Virus record (IMG/VR): IMGVR_UViG_3300013119_000686
Coordinates: 1 to 61,627 of that record
DNA: 61,627 nucleotides
Direction: 5' to 3' (one strand)
DNA from: a virus
Shown piece after piece: positions 41,370 to 50,784 of this stretch (positions are counted from its first letter, which is position 1; each line of letters opens with the position of its first letter). The position numbers and the translations under genes were made by a program. The notes beneath the pieces were generated by a model. The model did not search any database and was not told the DNA's origin. It saw only the letters and a program-made list of their open reading frames with translations.

Positions 41370-42545
41370 GTGGCAACATTTTCACAAACATCAAATCCTA
41401 CTCCTTTTGGTTTCTTTGATAGTGAGTCAGACTTCCAGACGGAAGCTGACAGTGTTGTAACATTTGTAAAGAGAAAGCTGGGTGATGATGTTCTTAGTGT
41501 CGAGCTAACGAAGAAGCAGATATGGGGAAATCTTGAGGAGTCTCTGCTAGAGTATGGATCAATATTAAATCAGTATCAGGCTAAGTCACAGCTTGTTCAA
41601 TTTCTTGGAATGCCAACAGGCAGCATTATGTCTGGATCTGAGCAAAAATACCCAAGGGAAAATCTTGACTATCTGACAAGATTCGCAGAGCCATACTCGT
41701 TTGAGGCAGGCGTCGGAGGATCATATAATATGCTATCTGGGTCTATCGACCTTGAGAAAGGTCGCCAAGACTATGACATCTATGATGAGCTAAAGGATTA
41801 TGCCGGAAACCTAGTATTTTCATCTAGCATGAACTCTAGCCCTAGAAGTAAGGTCCAGATAAGTGAGGTGTTTCATGTATCTCCCCAGGCAGCATATAGA
41901 TTTTTTGATACAACATCAGCGATAAACTATCTCAATAATGAGTTTTCATTTGAATCGTTCACACCTGAGACTATATTTTATGTTCTTCCTGTTTTTGAAG
42001 ATATTCTTCGTGCTGGACAGCTAGATCTATCTAACAGGGTTAGAAGGTCAAATTACTCATATGAGGTGATTGGAACAAAGATAAGAATTTTTCCAAAACC
42101 AACAAAGGATGATCCTAAGAAGCTATTTCTACGAGTTAGATTCTTTTCTGATCCCCTCAATCCTGCGTATAAAGATGAAACCATAGACGGAGTGTCTAAT
42201 CTTGGAGACATTCCGTTTGGAAATTTAAGGTATGACAATATCAACAGCATAGGAAGACAGTGGATAAGACAGTTTGCTCTTGCATTAAGCAGAGAACAAT
42301 TAGGACTAATTAGATCAAAGTTCGGATCAATCCCAGTCCCAGGATCAGATCTAAAATTAAATGGAGAAGGCTTAGTTTCACAAGGAAGAGAAGATAAGGA
42401 TAAGTTAAAGACACAATTAAGAGAGATGCTTGATACGATGACGTATGATAAGCTAATGGAAGTTGCTGCAGCACGTGCAGAGGCCATTCAGAAACAGTTG
42501 AAGTATGTTCCTATGCCAAACGGTTTAGCAATTTTTATGGGGTAA
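41370..42545 (+). CDS. Neck protein (T4 gp13-like position)
   Basis: 391 residues from a GTG start. The N-terminal region TFVKRKLGDDVLSVELTKK, then QIWGNLEESLLEYGSILNQ, is the helical pattern of head-completion adaptor proteins that sit under the portal in T4-like phages. The rest is mixed alpha/beta. It opens the neck and tail cluster directly before a gp14-like gene and the tail sheath genes, matching the order 13-14-15-18. No catalytic motif is seen. Confidence 0.7.
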   Translation: MATFSQTSNPTPFGFFDSESDFQTEADSVVTFVKRKLGDDVLSVELTKKQIWGNLEESLLEYGSILNQYQAKSQLVQFLGMPTGSIMSGSEQKYPRENLDYLTRFAEPYSFEAGVGGSYNMLSGSIDLEKGRQDYDIYDELKDYAGNLVFSSSMNSSPRSKVQISEVFHVSPQAAYRFFDTTSAINYLNNEFSFESFTPETIFYVLPVFEDILRAGQLDLSNRVRRSNYSYEVIGTKIRIFPKPTKDDPKKLFLRVRFFSDPLNPAYKDETIDGVSNLGDIPFGNLRYDNINSIGRQWIRQFALALSREQLGLIRSKFGSIPVPGSDLKLNGEGLVSQGREDKDKLKTQLREMLDTMTYDKLMEVAAARAEAIQKQLKYVPMPNGLAIFMG

Positions 42546-42548
42546 TAG

Positions 42549-43214
42549 ATGTCTAGGCTATTCATAACAAAAAGAGAGATAGATTTTATAAATGACATTG
42601 GAAAAGAGATTGTCAAGGATGTGATCGGTCAAAAGATATACTTTTTTCCAATCTCTAAGATCAAGTCTGATGTTCATGACGTCTATGAGGAGTCTCCAAA
42701 CAAGGTGTTTGACAATCCAATTGAGATAGAGGCTGTTGTAAAGTATCAGCCGCAAGATATTAGATCAAATATTTTTGGTAGCGAGGAATATTATACCATT
42801 GAGGCATACATTCAAAAGAAGGATCTAAACGATAAAGGGATTCAGATACGAGAGGGTGACTTTTTTAGCTACGGATCAGTATTTTTTGAAGTGGTTCAGG
42901 TGCCAGACTCTAGCACAATATATGGAGAGATCGAATTTAAGTCATATGTCACGATAACAGGTAAGCAGTCAAGAAAGGGACAGTTCATTTCAAAGGTGTT
43001 TGGACCAACAGACGAGATGAATTCAGATTCAGATGCCATTCAAAATACATTTGTTCAGCAACGAGGACTCCCATCTAATAGATTAGGCGAGACTGCTGAC
43101 TCTAGAGACTTACAGAAAAAGGGTGTTCTTGAAAAGCCAATCTCAGGTCCGTCAGAGGTCTCATCTAAGGGAGACAGCACTGGAGCTGGATCGTCATTTT
43201 ACGATGAGAGTTAA
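42549..43214 (+). CDS. Neck protein (T4 gp14-like position)
   Basis: 221 residues starting 3 bases after the previous stop. It begins MSRLFITKREIDFINDIGKE, then a beta domain with EIEAVVKYQPQD and DFFSYGSVFFEVVQV, resembling head-tail joining proteins, and a disordered Ser/Gly-rich tail ending SSFYDES. Its position between the gp13-like and gp15-like genes supports the neck assignment. It overlaps the next ATG by one base. Confidence 0.65.
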   Translation: MSRLFITKREIDFINDIGKEIVKDVIGQKIYFFPISKIKSDVHDVYEESPNKVFDNPIEIEAVVKYQPQDIRSNIFGSEEYYTIEAYIQKKDLNDKGIQIREGDFFSYGSVFFEVVQVPDSSTIYGEIEFKSYVTITGKQSRKGQFISKVFGPTDEMNSDSDAIQNTFVQQRGLPSNRLGETADSRDLQKKGVLEKPISGPSEVSSKGDSTGAGSSFYDES

Positions 43215-44431
43215 TGATGTCTAATGATGTGAAATCACGCTCTGGAATTGCTGACCCATATGAAGGTACGAGTGTACCTGAAGATTTCTTAATTCCTCCT
43301 GTTGGAATTGAAGATGCTGATAGAGCTCTATTTCATCTGTTTGATAAGCGCCTGTCATTTGAAATTGAGGTTGACAATCAGGCAACGCGCGTTCCTGTCG
43401 TATTCTCAACAGGTGAAAGATTTGCATTAACTAGAAGAAATCAGCCGATAAGAGACAAGAATAACGCAATAATTTTACCAATAATATCAATTAAGAGAAC
43501 AAGCATATCACATGATCCATCACAGTCAGGATATGGAACACCTATCTCACATAAGGATCAACAGAGCTATATTGTTAAAAGAAGGTTGAGCAAGAATGAT
43601 AGAGATTATCAGAATATTATTAATAAGCTAGGTCTTCTAAACCAAAAAAACGTTGCATCAAAAAATAATTTTGAAAATATCTCATCGTTTCCACACAGCG
43701 GAAGCATTGAAGGAAGGGTTGCATCTCGAAGAAGTAAATCAAATAGTGCAATTAAAAATTCTAAGGGTGATCTTCTTGCAGAGAAAATAGGGGATAATAT
43801 TTTTGAGGTGATAACTGTTCCATATCCTACGTTTGTCACTTTGGAGTATGATATAACATTCTGGACACAATATATGACTCAGATGAATCAGATCATTGAG
43901 TCGATGATGGCAAGATTTACAGGACAGGGTCATGATTTTCTAATTGAAACAGACTCGGGTTATCAGTTTGTTGCTTACTTGAAGTCACCTCTAGGGACAG
44001 CAGACAACTTTTCAGATTTTTCATCAGATGAGAGAATTGTCAGATATACGTTTAAGATGGTTGTACCTGCATATATTTTAGCCCCACAGCACCCTGGGCT
44101 GTCTAGTCCGTTTAGAAGGACTCTATCTGCTCCCCAGATAGATTTTGGAATTTATGAGTCAAAGTCACCCGTAGTCTTAAGGTCTAAAGGTGGCAATTCA
44201 GATGGAGATATCAATAAATTTACCCTTAGCGATACTAGCCTTCTTGATAAGTCAGGTGATGAGCAGAGTAGAAGGGGACAGTCAAATGTCCAGATAATTG
44301 AGACGATAAATGATCCATTTACAGGTAAGGAAATTCAGAAAACTGTTCCAGTTCTTATGCGCAATCAGAGAAAAGGAGAGACCGTTGCAAATTCGAGGGT
44401 AATAATTGAGCTAATCAGAGAATTTGAGTAA
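43214..44431 (+). CDS. Tail completion/sheath stabiliser (T4 gp15-like position)
   Basis: 405 residues. The central motif VPYPTFVTLEYDITFWTQYM, then TQMNQIIESMM, and the following strands (FLIETDSGYQFVAYL, IVRYTFKMVVPAYI) look like tail terminator proteins that cap the tube and sheath. It lies directly upstream of the sheath genes, as gene 15 does in T4-like phages. Either of two consecutive ATG codons could be the start. The last third is polar and probably flexible. Confidence 0.6.
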   Translation: MMSNDVKSRSGIADPYEGTSVPEDFLIPPVGIEDADRALFHLFDKRLSFEIEVDNQATRVPVVFSTGERFALTRRNQPIRDKNNAIILPIISIKRTSISHDPSQSGYGTPISHKDQQSYIVKRRLSKNDRDYQNIINKLGLLNQKNVASKNNFENISSFPHSGSIEGRVASRRSKSNSAIKNSKGDLLAEKIGDNIFEVITVPYPTFVTLEYDITFWTQYMTQMNQIIESMMARFTGQGHDFLIETDSGYQFVAYLKSPLGTADNFSDFSSDERIVRYTFKMVVPAYILAPQHPGLSSPFRRTLSAPQIDFGIYESKSPVVLRSKGGNSDGDINKFTLSDTSLLDKSGDEQSRRGQSNVQIIETINDPFTGKEIQKTVPVLMRNQRKGETVANSRVIIELIREFE

Positions 44432-44494
44432 GGTCTTTTAGGTTTTTGAATGATATTTATAAACTGTAGTGATTTGTGCATGGGAGAATAATTA

Positions 44495-47400
44495 ATGGCT
44501 GAGCAGATCTTTAAGTCGCCCGGATTCTTTGAACGCGAAGTCGATCTATCCCAGAGGGAAGCGGAGACAGTCGGTGTTCCTGCCGGTGTTGCAGGTACGT
44601 CAGAGATGGGTCCGGCATTTGTCCCTGTAACAGTTGGTTCATTTAGTGATTTTAAGTCACGTTTTGGAACACTTGATCATAAAAAGTTTGGACCGTATGC
44701 TGTTAGAGAATTTCTAAAGAATAGAAGCGCATTGACGTTTGTTAGAGTTCTTGGTGCTGGGTCTAACGATTCAACGACTGACATATACAAGACAGAGCAG
44801 CAGGGTGTAGTTAAGAACGCCGGATTTGTTATACAGGGTTCAGCGCTAGGTGGAACGCCCGGAGACACAAGGCATCAAGGTGCTGTTCAATTTTTGGTTG
44901 CAAGACATTTTGTTTCTGCATCAAGAGAAACAGTAGGCTTTCCTGTCTTTACAGACAACGATAGCTATGGAATTAGTAGCGGTGATGACTATGTCTATCT
45001 AGTTCGTGGAATGATAATGTGTGCCACAGGTACAAGAATCCAGGTTCTACATGCGACTTCGTCATATTCAACTGCAGAGGCTTTTGCAGATACAGCTACA
45101 GTATATAGCGGAACCGGAGACAGCAGATTTAAGACGTTCAAGATAGCGATATCATCGTCAGCAACACAGTTTGCCAATCACGATGGATCACCAGGCGTAA
45201 AGATGTTAACTGCATCGCTAGATCCGTCTCTACCTAGCTATATTTCAAATGTCCTAAATACAGATCCAGAGAGATTCCAGGAAGAACAACACCTTCTATA
45301 CTCTCACTTTCCTGTTGAAGATGAGATTGCACCTGTTTCAGATCACAGATACTCTGTAGCAGTTGTATCTGGTACAGCCGCTGTTTCATCAGACAATCCC
45401 GCAAATCAGGGCTTTAGAGATGCATTTGGAAGATTTGACACAAGATATTCAACTCCAAGAACAACAATGTTCATCTCACAGCCATATGGTGAGAAGGAAT
45501 ATGATCTATTTCATTTTGAAACTTTATCTGACGGAGCATCTGCAAATACAAAATTCAAGGTATCGATCTCTAATATTAGAAAATCTACAGACTCTAAAAA
45601 TAAGAATGGAACTTTCACAGTAGAGGTAAGATCATTTAGTGATACAGATACAAATCCGTCAGTCTTAGAACAGTACCCTCTATGTACGCTAGATCCCAGT
45701 GATGAAAATTATGTTGCTAAAAAGATAGGTGATCTAAAGGTGTCGTATAACTTTGATGCAGAGACATCAGATGAGCGTCGACTTTTGATGTCTGGAAAGT
45801 ATGCAAACGTGTCATCTAGAGTTCGAATCGTGATGCATGTAGATGCTGAGAATGGAAATGTACCTGTAGATGCTTTGCCCTTTGGGTTTAGAGGGTTTCC
45901 GTCACTAAAGACAACTGAGACGCTAGCAGATAATTCTGTTACAGGGTTGACATCGTCACTGGGTCAGAATCTTGGAAATCCTGGGTCAAGACTGGCATTC
46001 ACTCCTAGAAAATCATCTGGAAGCAGTGTTGCTGCTGCAGGTGCAGAGTCTCTCTTGTCAGGATCAATTTTACCTCCTGTCCCATATAGGTTCAAGGTGA
46101 CTCGTGGAAATGTTGCGACATCTGGTCTTGCTGGATCACCAGGAAATAGTGAGAGAGTTGATGCAAGATTCTACTGGGGAACTAAGTTTGAGATAGTTCC
46201 TAGAAGCTCATCGCTTGATGAGTCAATTCTCAATGCTAATGTGTCAAGCACGCCAAACCCGCTTATTGAAAATTATGCCAAGCTTCTTGGAATCTCCAAG
46301 ATGGATCTTGTTGTAACTGGTGCAGGTGCTGATGAGTTTAATAATAATAAATTTACACTGGCTCGTGTAGCATTAGGAAATGTTATATCTGATGCATTGA
46401 CAGGAAGCGGAAGACCTGGCCTAAATCAGACGGTCGAAAGCCAGATAACAGGAACGGCAAAAGATCACATGCTTGAGGCATGTTATATTAGAAACGGCGT
46501 GCCAAAAGGGACAACATACGTTGTATCTGATGGAACAGCAAATGATAGGCTGACATTTGCGTCACTCATTTCACTGACAGGATCTACGCACTTTAATAAG
46601 TTTACCAACTATGCTAAATTTACAAACTTCTTCTACGGTGGGTTTGACGGTGTCAATATTCTTGATAGAGATATGTCACGATTAAACGACAGAGCAAGCT
46701 CATCAGATAGCACAGGAAAGGCGTCAGAATCTAATCTATCAAGCACTGATGGAAATCCATTGAACATTGGCTTGTCAACAAATATGACAGTGGGCTCAGG
46801 TAAGGACAATAGCACAGTTAGATCATATAGGGCTGCAGCTGAGATTTTGACAGATGAGATGTCATCACGAGTTAACATTATTGTCATTCCTGGAATAAGA
46901 GATAGTCATGTTACAGATTATGTCACAGACCTAGTTGAAGACTACGGAAAGGCTATCTATATCATCGATACTCCTGCTTACGATGGCGATAATAACAGGC
47001 TATTCTATGATAGCACGGGAAGACCTGATGTTGAAAAGACAATAGAGAAATTTAGCGCTAGAGCGCTTGACAGTAATTATGTTGCAACATATTTCCCAGA
47101 TGTATCAATTAATGATCCTGTAAACAACAGGTCTGTTGAGGTGCCTGCAAGCATAGCAGCGCTAGGAGCGCTAGGGTTTAATGACAATGTAGCATACCCA
47201 TGGTTTGCTCCCGCAGGATTTAATAGGGCAGCTCTTGACTTTGTCGTGAATACAAAGGCTAGATTAAATGCAAGCGATAAGAATGACCTCTATGAGGCTA
47301 AGATAAATCCCATCGCAACATTCCCAAATGCAGGATTTGTTATTTTTGGTCAAAAAACCTTGCAGCAGGCAAAGACGTCTCTTGACAGGGTTAACGTTAG

Positions 47401-47698
47401 AAGAATGCTCCTAGAGGCAAAGAGAATAATATCTGACGTAGCAAGCAAGATAGTCTTTGAGCAAAACACGCCAGAGACAAGGGCAAGATTTGTCTCACAG
47501 GTGACACCGTTGCTATCTCTTATTCAGACACAGCAGGGAATTGATCAATTTAAGGTTGTAATGGATAGTTCTAATAATACAATTGAAGACGTGGAACAAA
47601 ATCGACTAAACGGTAGAATTGTTCTAGTTCCAACTAGAGCTGTTGAATTTATCGCAATAGACTTTATCATTACGTCAGCTGGGGTAAGTTTTGAGTAA
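44495..47698 (+). CDS. Tail sheath protein 1 (T4 gp18-like)
   Basis: 1067 residues, longer than T4 gp18 (659). The N-terminus (IFKSPGFFEREVDLSQR, then AGVAGTSEMGPAFVPVTV and FVRVLGAG) and the C-terminal half (YPWFAPAGFNRAAL, INPIATFPNAGFVIFGQKTL, LDRVNVRRMLLEAKR, EFIAIDFIITSAG) are classic contractile sheath motifs. The extra length is in the middle, where surface-exposed domains are usual. It polymerises around the tube and contracts at infection. GGGAG precedes the ATG. It is followed by a full-length paralogue. Confidence 0.93.
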   Translation: MAEQIFKSPGFFEREVDLSQREAETVGVPAGVAGTSEMGPAFVPVTVGSFSDFKSRFGTLDHKKFGPYAVREFLKNRSALTFVRVLGAGSNDSTTDIYKTEQQGVVKNAGFVIQGSALGGTPGDTRHQGAVQFLVARHFVSASRETVGFPVFTDNDSYGISSGDDYVYLVRGMIMCATGTRIQVLHATSSYSTAEAFADTATVYSGTGDSRFKTFKIAISSSATQFANHDGSPGVKMLTASLDPSLPSYISNVLNTDPERFQEEQHLLYSHFPVEDEIAPVSDHRYSVAVVSGTAAVSSDNPANQGFRDAFGRFDTRYSTPRTTMFISQPYGEKEYDLFHFETLSDGASANTKFKVSISNIRKSTDSKNKNGTFTVEVRSFSDTDTNPSVLEQYPLCTLDPSDENYVAKKIGDLKVSYNFDAETSDERRLLMSGKYANVSSRVRIVMHVDAENGNVPVDALPFGFRGFPSLKTTETLADNSVTGLTSSLGQNLGNPGSRLAFTPRKSSGSSVAAAGAESLLSGSILPPVPYRFKVTRGNVATSGLAGSPGNSERVDARFYWGTKFEIVPRSSSLDESILNANVSSTPNPLIENYAKLLGISKMDLVVTGAGADEFNNNKFTLARVALGNVISDALTGSGRPGLNQTVESQITGTAKDHMLEACYIRNGVPKGTTYVVSDGTANDRLTFASLISLTGSTHFNKFTNYAKFTNFFYGGFDGVNILDRDMSRLNDRASSSDSTGKASESNLSSTDGNPLNIGLSTNMTVGSGKDNSTVRSYRAAAEILTDEMSSRVNIIVIPGIRDSHVTDYVTDLVEDYGKAIYIIDTPAYDGDNNRLFYDSTGRPDVEKTIEKFSARALDSNYVATYFPDVSINDPVNNRSVEVPASIAALGALGFNDNVAYPWFAPAGFNRAALDFVVNTKARLNASDKNDLYEAKINPIATFPNAGFVIFGQKTLQQAKTSLDRVNVRRMLLEAKRIISDVASKIVFEQNTPETRARFVSQVTPLLSLIQTQQGIDQFKVVMDSSNNTIEDVEQNRLNGRIVLVPTRAVEFIAIDFIITSAGVSFE

Positions 47699-47733
47699 GA
47701 AATATTTATCTATGATTTGTGGAGAAACTCTAA

Positions 47734-50700
47734 ATGGCTGAAATAGTTTTTAGAAGCGCAGGAGTAAGCACACGAGAAATCGATGTGTCTAGTCGTAAGA
47801 CATCTACAGGACCTATTGGCATACCTGCCGGTGTAGTTGGAACAGCAGAAGATGGTCCAGCATTTGTTCCTGTAACAGTTGCTAGCTATAAAGATTTTGC
47901 AAGCGTGTTTGGAAACACAGACGGTGAAAGATTTGGTCCGCTGGCGGTAAATGAATGGTTAAAGGCTGCACAGGCATTAACATATATTAGAGTCTTAGGT
48001 GTTGGAGACGGAAAAAAGAAAAATTCTACGACGGGCAAGGTGACAAATGCAGGATTTGTTGTCGGACAAAAGCTCCCACAGACAAATGGAAATGTAGGTG
48101 TTAACACATATGCAGTTCCAAACGGTGATCTTGGAAGAACGCACTTTTTCGGATGCTACATGTCTGAATCAGCCGGTTCAACAGTGTTTAGTGATGCAGG
48201 TCTGTCTCACTGGGCGATGTCGGCATCAAGCGCAGAATATGAGCTAAATGGAGATGGATGTATTCCAATTCTAAGGGGTATTTTGATGGCAGCATCGGGC
48301 GTAATACCTCTGCTGTCAGCATCTACAGAGCATGCAACGGGATCAAATAGCAAGCCATCAAATACGTCTCCTGCAATTGCAGGTAATCACGGTGCTAGCC
48401 TCCAGGGATGCATAACAGGTGCTGTTAATCTATCAAATCAGGAATTTGTGCTACTGTTAAACGGTCATAAAGATACTGATAGCTATCCAAACACGCTAAC
48501 CTGTTCATTTGATCTAAGATCATCTAATTATTTTGCTGATGTTCTTAACACAGACCCTTTTAAGATTGAGGAAAGCGGTCACTACTTATATTCTAGCTAT
48601 GACATTCATCCATCCTTAGCTGTAATTACAGGTGCTGGGTATGTATATCCTGGAAGCGGTACTCAGCTAGGCGGTACAGGAGGTCCAACACTTGAACCTG
48701 TCGCGTTTATTACGACAGGATCACACGGAAGAAATGCAGGAACTGCAGGAACTCCAGATTATGAAAGCTTTGAAACAAGATTTTCGACAGCAAAGTCTCC
48801 CTATGTAATATCACAGGATTTTGGTGGAACAAAGTATGATTTGTTTAGAGTTCATGCAACTGATGATGGTGCAGGAGTAAGCACAAGGTTTAAGATTTCA
48901 ATTGAGAATATACAGAAATCAACGTCAGATACAAGCTTTTTTGGATCATTTGACCTAATTGTAAGAGACTTTTATGACTCAGATGATGAGAAGGTCGTTC
49001 TTGAACAATATAGAGGATTAAGTCTCAACCCATCGTCTGATAGATTTATTGCCAGGGTTATAGGTGACCAGAGAACATTTTATGATTTTGATAGAAATGA
49101 TGGATCACAGCGACTTGTTGTTGAAGGAGATCATCCGGTTCAATCAAATCTTATTAGAATTGAACAAAGTAAAATTTTGAAAGATGGTGCTGTTCCTGAT
49201 GAGGCATTACCTCTCGGATCAAGAGGACATCATCATCTAGTAACATCTGGTAGTCAGCCGTTGCACGGTGTAGGCACAGCGACTCAGGGTCAGCTATGGG
49301 CCGGATCTACAGACTTGTTACATCATATTGTTGAGCCTCCTACTCCGCTAAGAGAATCAGTTAGTGTAGGTGTGTATCCAAATGATAGGGCAAAGTCATA
49401 TCTCTACTGGGGAGTTCAATTTACAAGAAAGGAAAGTATCACAGAACCAAACAAGATAGGTCTTCACGACAACACACTTGATAGCTTTGCCAAGTACTTC
49501 CCAACATTTAGAGATGATGTAAGAAATGTGTCAGTTGGAGACAATGCTGGGGCAGCAGACTCTAATGGAACCGTTCTTGATGCAGATAGATTTAACAATA
49601 ACATGTTTACTCTTGAAAGAGTCAAGGTTAGAACAGGATCGAATGGTCTGGCAGATCCCAGGCAGTGGGTGAGCGCATCATATGCCAGACAGGGTGGAAT
49701 TACAGCAAACGAAACAACAAAGACTAGAGCATTCAAGGTGGATGACCTTAAGAATAGCGGCAATAGAAACTTTGCTAAGTTTACATTCTTCCTCCAGGGT
49801 GGTTTTGACGGAGTAAATATCTTTAACAAGAGCAAGAGTGATCTGCTAAACAACTCATGTATGTGGGAAATGGATGACTCATCAAATCAAGGTGCAACTG
49901 ATGGTCCAACTGTTGCAGCATATAGAAAGGCAGTTGACATCATGGAAACAAAATCTGATGTCGACATTAAGCTTCTTGCAATTCCAGGAATAAGACATAG
50001 TTCAGTTACAGACTATGCAGTTGATGCAGTAGAGGATAGATTTGATGCGCTATATATCATGGACATTGAGGAAAGAGATAACACAGATCAGATAGTCACA
50101 GGATCTCTCCAGAATGTTAATGTGGGATACACAGTTGCAGCATTTAAGAATCGAGCTCTTGACACATCGTTTGCTGCAGCATACTTCCCTGATACGATTG
50201 TTAGAGATCCAACAACTTTGACAAATGTTCAGGTGCCACCTTCAGTTAGCGTTCTTGGAGCATTTGCTAAGAATGATAGAATTGGTCATCCGTGGTTTGC
50301 ACCGGCAGGATTTACGAGAGGCTCTCTTAGCGCAGAAAGATCTGCATTACCTTTAAAGAGGGCAAACCTTGATGAATTATATGATGCAGATATAAATCCC
50401 ATCACAACATTCCCAGGAACAGGGCTCGTTGTATGGGGTCAAAAGACGCTTTTATCATCACAGTCATCGCTTGATAGGGTAAATGTTAGACGTCTTTTGA
50501 TCGAGATAAGAAGGTCTGTCAGGGCAGTTGCAAATTCACTTCTGTTTGAACCGAATAGAAGTGAAACGCTTGATAGATTTAATGCTCTTGTAACTCCTAT
50601 TCTTCAAGGCATTCAGGAGAAGAGCGGTGTTGACAGGTACAAGGTTGTAATTGATACATCAACGACGACACAGGCTGACATCGAAAATAATACACTTAGA

Positions 50701-50784
50701 GGAAAAATATACGTTCAACCTACAAGAACAGCAGAGTTTGTTGCACTTGATTTCATGGTGTCGAATGCTGGTGCAGAAGTTTAA
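47734..50784 (+). CDS. Tail sheath protein 2 (T4 gp18-like paralogue)
   Basis: 1016 residues, with the same architecture as the gene before it: IFRSAGVSTREIDVSSRK, AGVVGTAEDGPAFVPVTV and YIRVLGVG at the start; HPWFAPAGFTRGSL, INPITTFPGTGLVVWGQKTL and LDRVNVRRLLIEIRR at the end. The middle domains differ substantially. Both copies look intact and both have GGAG-type ribosome sites. The 3' end overlaps the antisense endonuclease gene by 4 bases. Two sheath types may be mixed or used at different positions in the tail. Confidence 0.92.
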   Translation: MAEIVFRSAGVSTREIDVSSRKTSTGPIGIPAGVVGTAEDGPAFVPVTVASYKDFASVFGNTDGERFGPLAVNEWLKAAQALTYIRVLGVGDGKKKNSTTGKVTNAGFVVGQKLPQTNGNVGVNTYAVPNGDLGRTHFFGCYMSESAGSTVFSDAGLSHWAMSASSAEYELNGDGCIPILRGILMAASGVIPLLSASTEHATGSNSKPSNTSPAIAGNHGASLQGCITGAVNLSNQEFVLLLNGHKDTDSYPNTLTCSFDLRSSNYFADVLNTDPFKIEESGHYLYSSYDIHPSLAVITGAGYVYPGSGTQLGGTGGPTLEPVAFITTGSHGRNAGTAGTPDYESFETRFSTAKSPYVISQDFGGTKYDLFRVHATDDGAGVSTRFKISIENIQKSTSDTSFFGSFDLIVRDFYDSDDEKVVLEQYRGLSLNPSSDRFIARVIGDQRTFYDFDRNDGSQRLVVEGDHPVQSNLIRIEQSKILKDGAVPDEALPLGSRGHHHLVTSGSQPLHGVGTATQGQLWAGSTDLLHHIVEPPTPLRESVSVGVYPNDRAKSYLYWGVQFTRKESITEPNKIGLHDNTLDSFAKYFPTFRDDVRNVSVGDNAGAADSNGTVLDADRFNNNMFTLERVKVRTGSNGLADPRQWVSASYARQGGITANETTKTRAFKVDDLKNSGNRNFAKFTFFLQGGFDGVNIFNKSKSDLLNNSCMWEMDDSSNQGATDGPTVAAYRKAVDIMETKSDVDIKLLAIPGIRHSSVTDYAVDAVEDRFDALYIMDIEERDNTDQIVTGSLQNVNVGYTVAAFKNRALDTSFAAAYFPDTIVRDPTTLTNVQVPPSVSVLGAFAKNDRIGHPWFAPAGFTRGSLSAERSALPLKRANLDELYDADINPITTFPGTGLVVWGQKTLLSSQSSLDRVNVRRLLIEIRRSVRAVANSLLFEPNRSETLDRFNALVTPILQGIQEKSGVDRYKVVIDTSTTTQADIENNTLRGKIYVQPTRTAEFVALDFMVSNAGAEV

